Position numbers and translations under genes: made by a program
The notes under the pieces: model-generated
What the model saw: only the letters and a program-made list of their open reading frames with translations
Told to the model about the DNA's origin: nothing
Databases searched by the model: none
Shown here: in pieces, positions 6,001 to 7,457 of the stretch
How positions within the stretch are numbered: the stretch's first letter is position 1
Layout: the number at the start of each line of letters is the position of its first letter
Origin: JBFYKJ01 sp041306005
GTDB lineage: Archaea; Altiarchaeota; Altiarchaeia; JAFGQM01
Length of the DNA stretch: 7,457 nucleotides
Assembly (NCBI GenBank): GCA_041306005.1
Contig: JBFYKJ010000087.1
Span: 1-7,457 of the forward strand
Direction: 5' to 3'

Positions 6001-7457
6001 AAGCCCGGCGACAAAGGGAGCGGCCATGCTCGTGCCCGACAAGGTGCCGTAGGTGTTGTCAAAATACGTGCTGTAGATATCAGTCCCGGGGGCTGCCACG
6101 TCCACCCAGCTCCCGTAGTTTGAGAAGGATGACTTGCTGTCGTCCGATGCAGTGGAAGCTACTGAGATGACCTGCCAATAAGCGGCAGGATACAGCAGTG
6201 CCAAAACGCCGCTGTTCCCGGCTGCCCCAACCAGGATGAGGCCCTTGTCATAGGCATAGTCTATGGCACTCATTATCAAGGCATCGGTCGAGGAGCCGCC
6301 GAAACTCATGCTCGCCACGTCGGCGCCGTTGTCCGCGGCGTATATCAAGGCGTCCGCTATGGCGTCTTCAGGGAGCGAACCGCCGCCTGAAGTGGTCTTG
6401 AAGCCCGCCCTCAAGGCCATTATCTTGCAGCCCCAGCAGGTGCCAGCCACCCCGACGCTGTTGTTGGTCACTGCCCCGGCTATGCCGGCGCAATGCGTCC
6501 CGTGGCCGTAGAAGTCCATGGGGTTGTTGTCCTCGGTGTTGCAGTCCTCGCCTGCGGCGCATCCCGATGTGGTGTTTATGAAGTCCCATCCCCTGTAGTC
6601 GTCCACATACCCGTTACCGTCGTTGTCCACGCCGTCTATCGGGTCGCCAGCGTTTATCCAGATGTTCGCCGCCAGGTCAGGGTGGTCCCAGTCGACGCCC
6701 GTGTCGATGACCGCGATGACGGCGCCGTCTCCACGTGAAAAGTTCCAAGCATAGCTCGCGTTTATCTTGAGCAGCCCCCACTGCGTGTTGTCCGCGTACT
6801 TCGGGTCGTTCGGGTCCTCGGTTGTAGCGTAAAGGTAGTTGGGCTGGGCGTACTCGACCGCGGGGTTCCTTGAGTACTCCTTCGCCGCCTTGAGCACGTC
6901 CTTGACGGCAGAGAGCTTGTACACCTTTGAGAGTTCGCGGTCTTCAGTCCTCAGTGCCCTCCTCATCGACCTGACGCCGAACTCCGAGTTGAGCGAGTTG
7001 AGGGATGATGCCCCCGGGACCGCCAGCTCGCCGCCGTCCTCTTCCACGTCCCTGAACTTGACTATCAGCTCACCGGGCGCGTATTCCGGCGAGGAGGGTT
7101 CCGCTTGCACGGGCTTAGAGTCCACGAGCTGAAAGGCAGTTCTCAAATCCTCCGGCGATTCACGAGATGAAGCCGGGATCTTTATCTTCTTGCCCGAGTC
7201 CTTGAAGGAAGTGAACGCCTTTTCAGTATCCGGTTTCCCGCTCTTTTTTCCCGAATGTGCCGTATCTTTGATTCCCCCAGTTTCCCCAGAATTGTTGACA
7301 GCCTGCACCACAACCGCGCCGCCCGGGGCGCTATCCCCGCCAGTCTGGTTTGACGACGCGCCCGTGGCCGCCAGGGCGGCCAGCCGGAGCAACCCGAATG
7401 CGGGTAGCGCACCAGTGCGGACCCCGGCCGGTTGGGGCAGAATTAGGTTAGGGCCCG
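3037..7457 (-). CDS. Giant multidomain subtilisin-like (S8) surface protease, 5' end beyond window
   Basis: Predicted exported serine protease tethered to the outer face of the membrane. Residues are numbered from an in-frame TTG at 7392, but the frame stays open to 7457 without ATG, GTG or TTG, so the real start is probably outside. Order: Leu/Ala-rich segment (end of a signal peptide?); low-complexity Ser/Gly/Lys region (to about 100); fervidolysin/I9-like prodomain (104-190); S8 catalytic domain (200-511) with D230 (AVIDTG), H297 (GHGTH), oxyanion N393 (AAGNSG) and nucleophile S455 (SGTSMAAP), plus a calcium-type acidic loop at 251-265; beta-sandwich-like region (515-735); Cys-rich segment, then NosD/CASH-type right-handed beta-helix (about 800-945) with rungs like NNTIEGNRIFENGREGILL; DUF11-like (968-1078) and Ig-like (1079-1166) domains; CARDB-like domain (1167-1272); 20 glycines (1277-1296); carboxypeptidase-regulatory-like domain (about 1340-1405); and a C-terminal membrane helix (1429-1449). 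About 45 sequons suggest heavy glycosylation. Catalysis is secure; substrate unknown. Confidence 0.93.
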   Translation of the reverse strand, partial: GPNLILPQPAGVRTGALPAFGLLRLAALAATGASSNQTGGDSAPGGAVVVQAVNNSGETGGIKDTAHSGKKSGKPDTEKAFTSFKDSGKKIKIPASSRESPEDLRTAFQLVDSKPVQAEPSSPEYAPGELIVKFRDVEEDGGELAVPGASSLNSLNSEFGVRSMRRALRTEDRELSKVYKLSAVKDVLKAAKEYSRNPAVEYAQPNYLYATTEDPNDPKYADNTQWGLLKINASYAWNFSRGDGAVIAVIDTGVDWDHPDLAANIWINAGDPIDGVDNDGNGYVDDYRGWDFINTTSGCAAGEDCNTEDNNPMDFYGHGTHCAGIAGAVTNNSVGVAGTCWGCKIMALRAGFKTTSGGGSLPEDAIADALIYAADNGADVASMSFGGSSTDALIMSAIDYAYDKGLILVGAAGNSGVLALLYPAAYWQVISVASTASDDSKSSFSNYGSWVDVAAPGTDIYSTYFDNTYGTLSGTSMAAPFVAGLAGLLLSENSSLSELEVRSFLRSTTDPVVSSVYMGVGRIDAGNALARGSILQTNFNTTINQSFFLDDRYLPDGYPFNGTANGSGFDNYAVYAGWGNYPSSWVAINTSDSPVDYGLLAVFDQNALHASANGSGSSVHNCTSSDSVDSITSVTLPAQAAPGDNITVAINWTGYHWGDQNHWGFFINGGYLGSCRTSLSDVASLRLLALDGSGNPSEDRWRGGLTNASYTTSCNVTLNGTLALGGYTLTVTANDWPGYCEPGEAGVDAEMSAGIALKIGLGCYSQIAPGVCEAPGDCSCINTALADSAHCYAKVVMNSSVANAGAGSGVSCVLFPRDDAALDCRGHAIDGVGTGGAFSIAVNPDSRSNVTVENCVIKEWYFGISQHASFSRFANNTMHDNEYNGIYLLDGANNTIEGNRIFENGREGILLSNADNTTILDNNITNNALEGIYMGTASTGNSLTSNRVCSNGVDIRDADSNTGDDNTCDLVAGWGDDGMRAGCSYQCTPVNVTITKASSVSSAVQGSEFSFNITISNHGAPMYYAYLEDALDPCLTLVSSSPANDSPALGWQLGNLSSGRVVTVNLTVSGIGPYCTINNTAVLNASNLPATDASALVTVDGVPPTVSWAWPDINSTTGRNSTNVSLSTDAAASCNLTVNSTVFEMEGNGTLWRLSLELSDGNRSLFANCSDALGNSAASTAAWWDIDTASPDLSICSSIAFSNPSPVAGATVTISALVCNTGLAPSGNFTVSLLVDGSGKSDRVASLNASSNVTVAFTWASVLGTHTITIVADSGGNVPESVETNNGASRAITVRPPGGGGGGGGGGGGGGGGGGGGSVGAVTIDPSKMLQKLQPPNETRAPQGPPANQSPLAVAILVVGNLIEGNRFTVVAVDWKGNPVAGATASYAGQTAVTGPDGKASFVAESGILKITVEGDGYLPSETEIRVEPRPAVFEPQVRAPTGAGGISPMMLVVAGAVLGSAAIIIIFWAFR
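3505..3564 (-). repeat. Triplet/9-bp repeat encoding 20 consecutive glycines in the protease
   Basis: Sixty bases read only as glycine codons in the protease frame (residues 1277-1296). Most of the tract is built from a 9-bp unit, TCCGCCGCC on the plus strand, at 3517, 3526, 3535, 3547 and 3556. The third copy carries one extra GCC, so the array looks as if it grew by replication slippage. All steps are multiples of three, so changes in number alter linker length without breaking the frame. The tract joins the CARDB-like domain to the membrane-proximal domain and would act as a flexible spacer. The tract also opens long proline-rich and arginine-rich false frames on the other readings. Confidence 0.9.

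Overview
The window looks like a piece of an uncultured archaeal chromosome, GC-rich in its genes. The evidence is an archaeal-type Holliday junction resolvase (Hjc), a TrmJ-like SPOUT tRNA methyltransferase with a C-terminal helical extension, genes without Shine-Dalgarno sequences whose TATA-like boxes sit about 20-35 bases upstream of the start (suited to leaderless mRNAs), and secreted proteins crowded with N-glycosylation sequons and anchored by a single C-terminal helix. A DPANN lineage such as Micrarchaeota or Diapherotrites is a guess from the overall style and is not shown by the sequence.

Layout from left to right. (1) Positions 1-175, minus strand: the first 58 codons of a secreted or membrane-anchored protein that runs off the left edge. 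An exact 11-bp tandem repeat lies just upstream, where its promoter should be. (2) Positions 176-551: an AT-richer stretch with no convincing gene, only two weak small ORFs, a small hairpin and a T6 run. (3) Positions 552-1262, minus: TrmJ-like RNA 2'-O-methyltransferase. (4) A 43-bp divergent promoter region. (5) Positions 1306-2547, plus: a 413-residue single-pass surface protein of unrecognised family. (6) A 73-bp convergent gap that carries a degenerate 7-bp-period repeat. (7) Positions 2621-3001, minus: Hjc. (8) From 3037 to the right edge, minus: at least 1451 codons of a multidomain subtilisin-like (S8) surface protease. Its frame is still open at 7457, so its true start probably lies outside the window.

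The genes do not form one obvious pathway. Two housekeeping nucleic-acid enzymes (TrmJ, Hjc) are interleaved with three cell-surface proteins. Hjc lies 35 bp behind the protease on the same strand and could be co-transcribed with it or use its own promoter in the gap. The most noteworthy items are the architecture of the giant protease (prodomain, S8 catalytic domain, beta-helix, DUF11-like, CARDB-like, a 20-glycine linker, a carboxypeptidase-regulatory-like domain and a membrane anchor), the unrecognised 413-residue surface protein, and a 7-bp-period GTC/GAC repeat found in the convergent gap and apparently echoed inside coding regions. I did not find a clearly new defence, mobile or RNA system.
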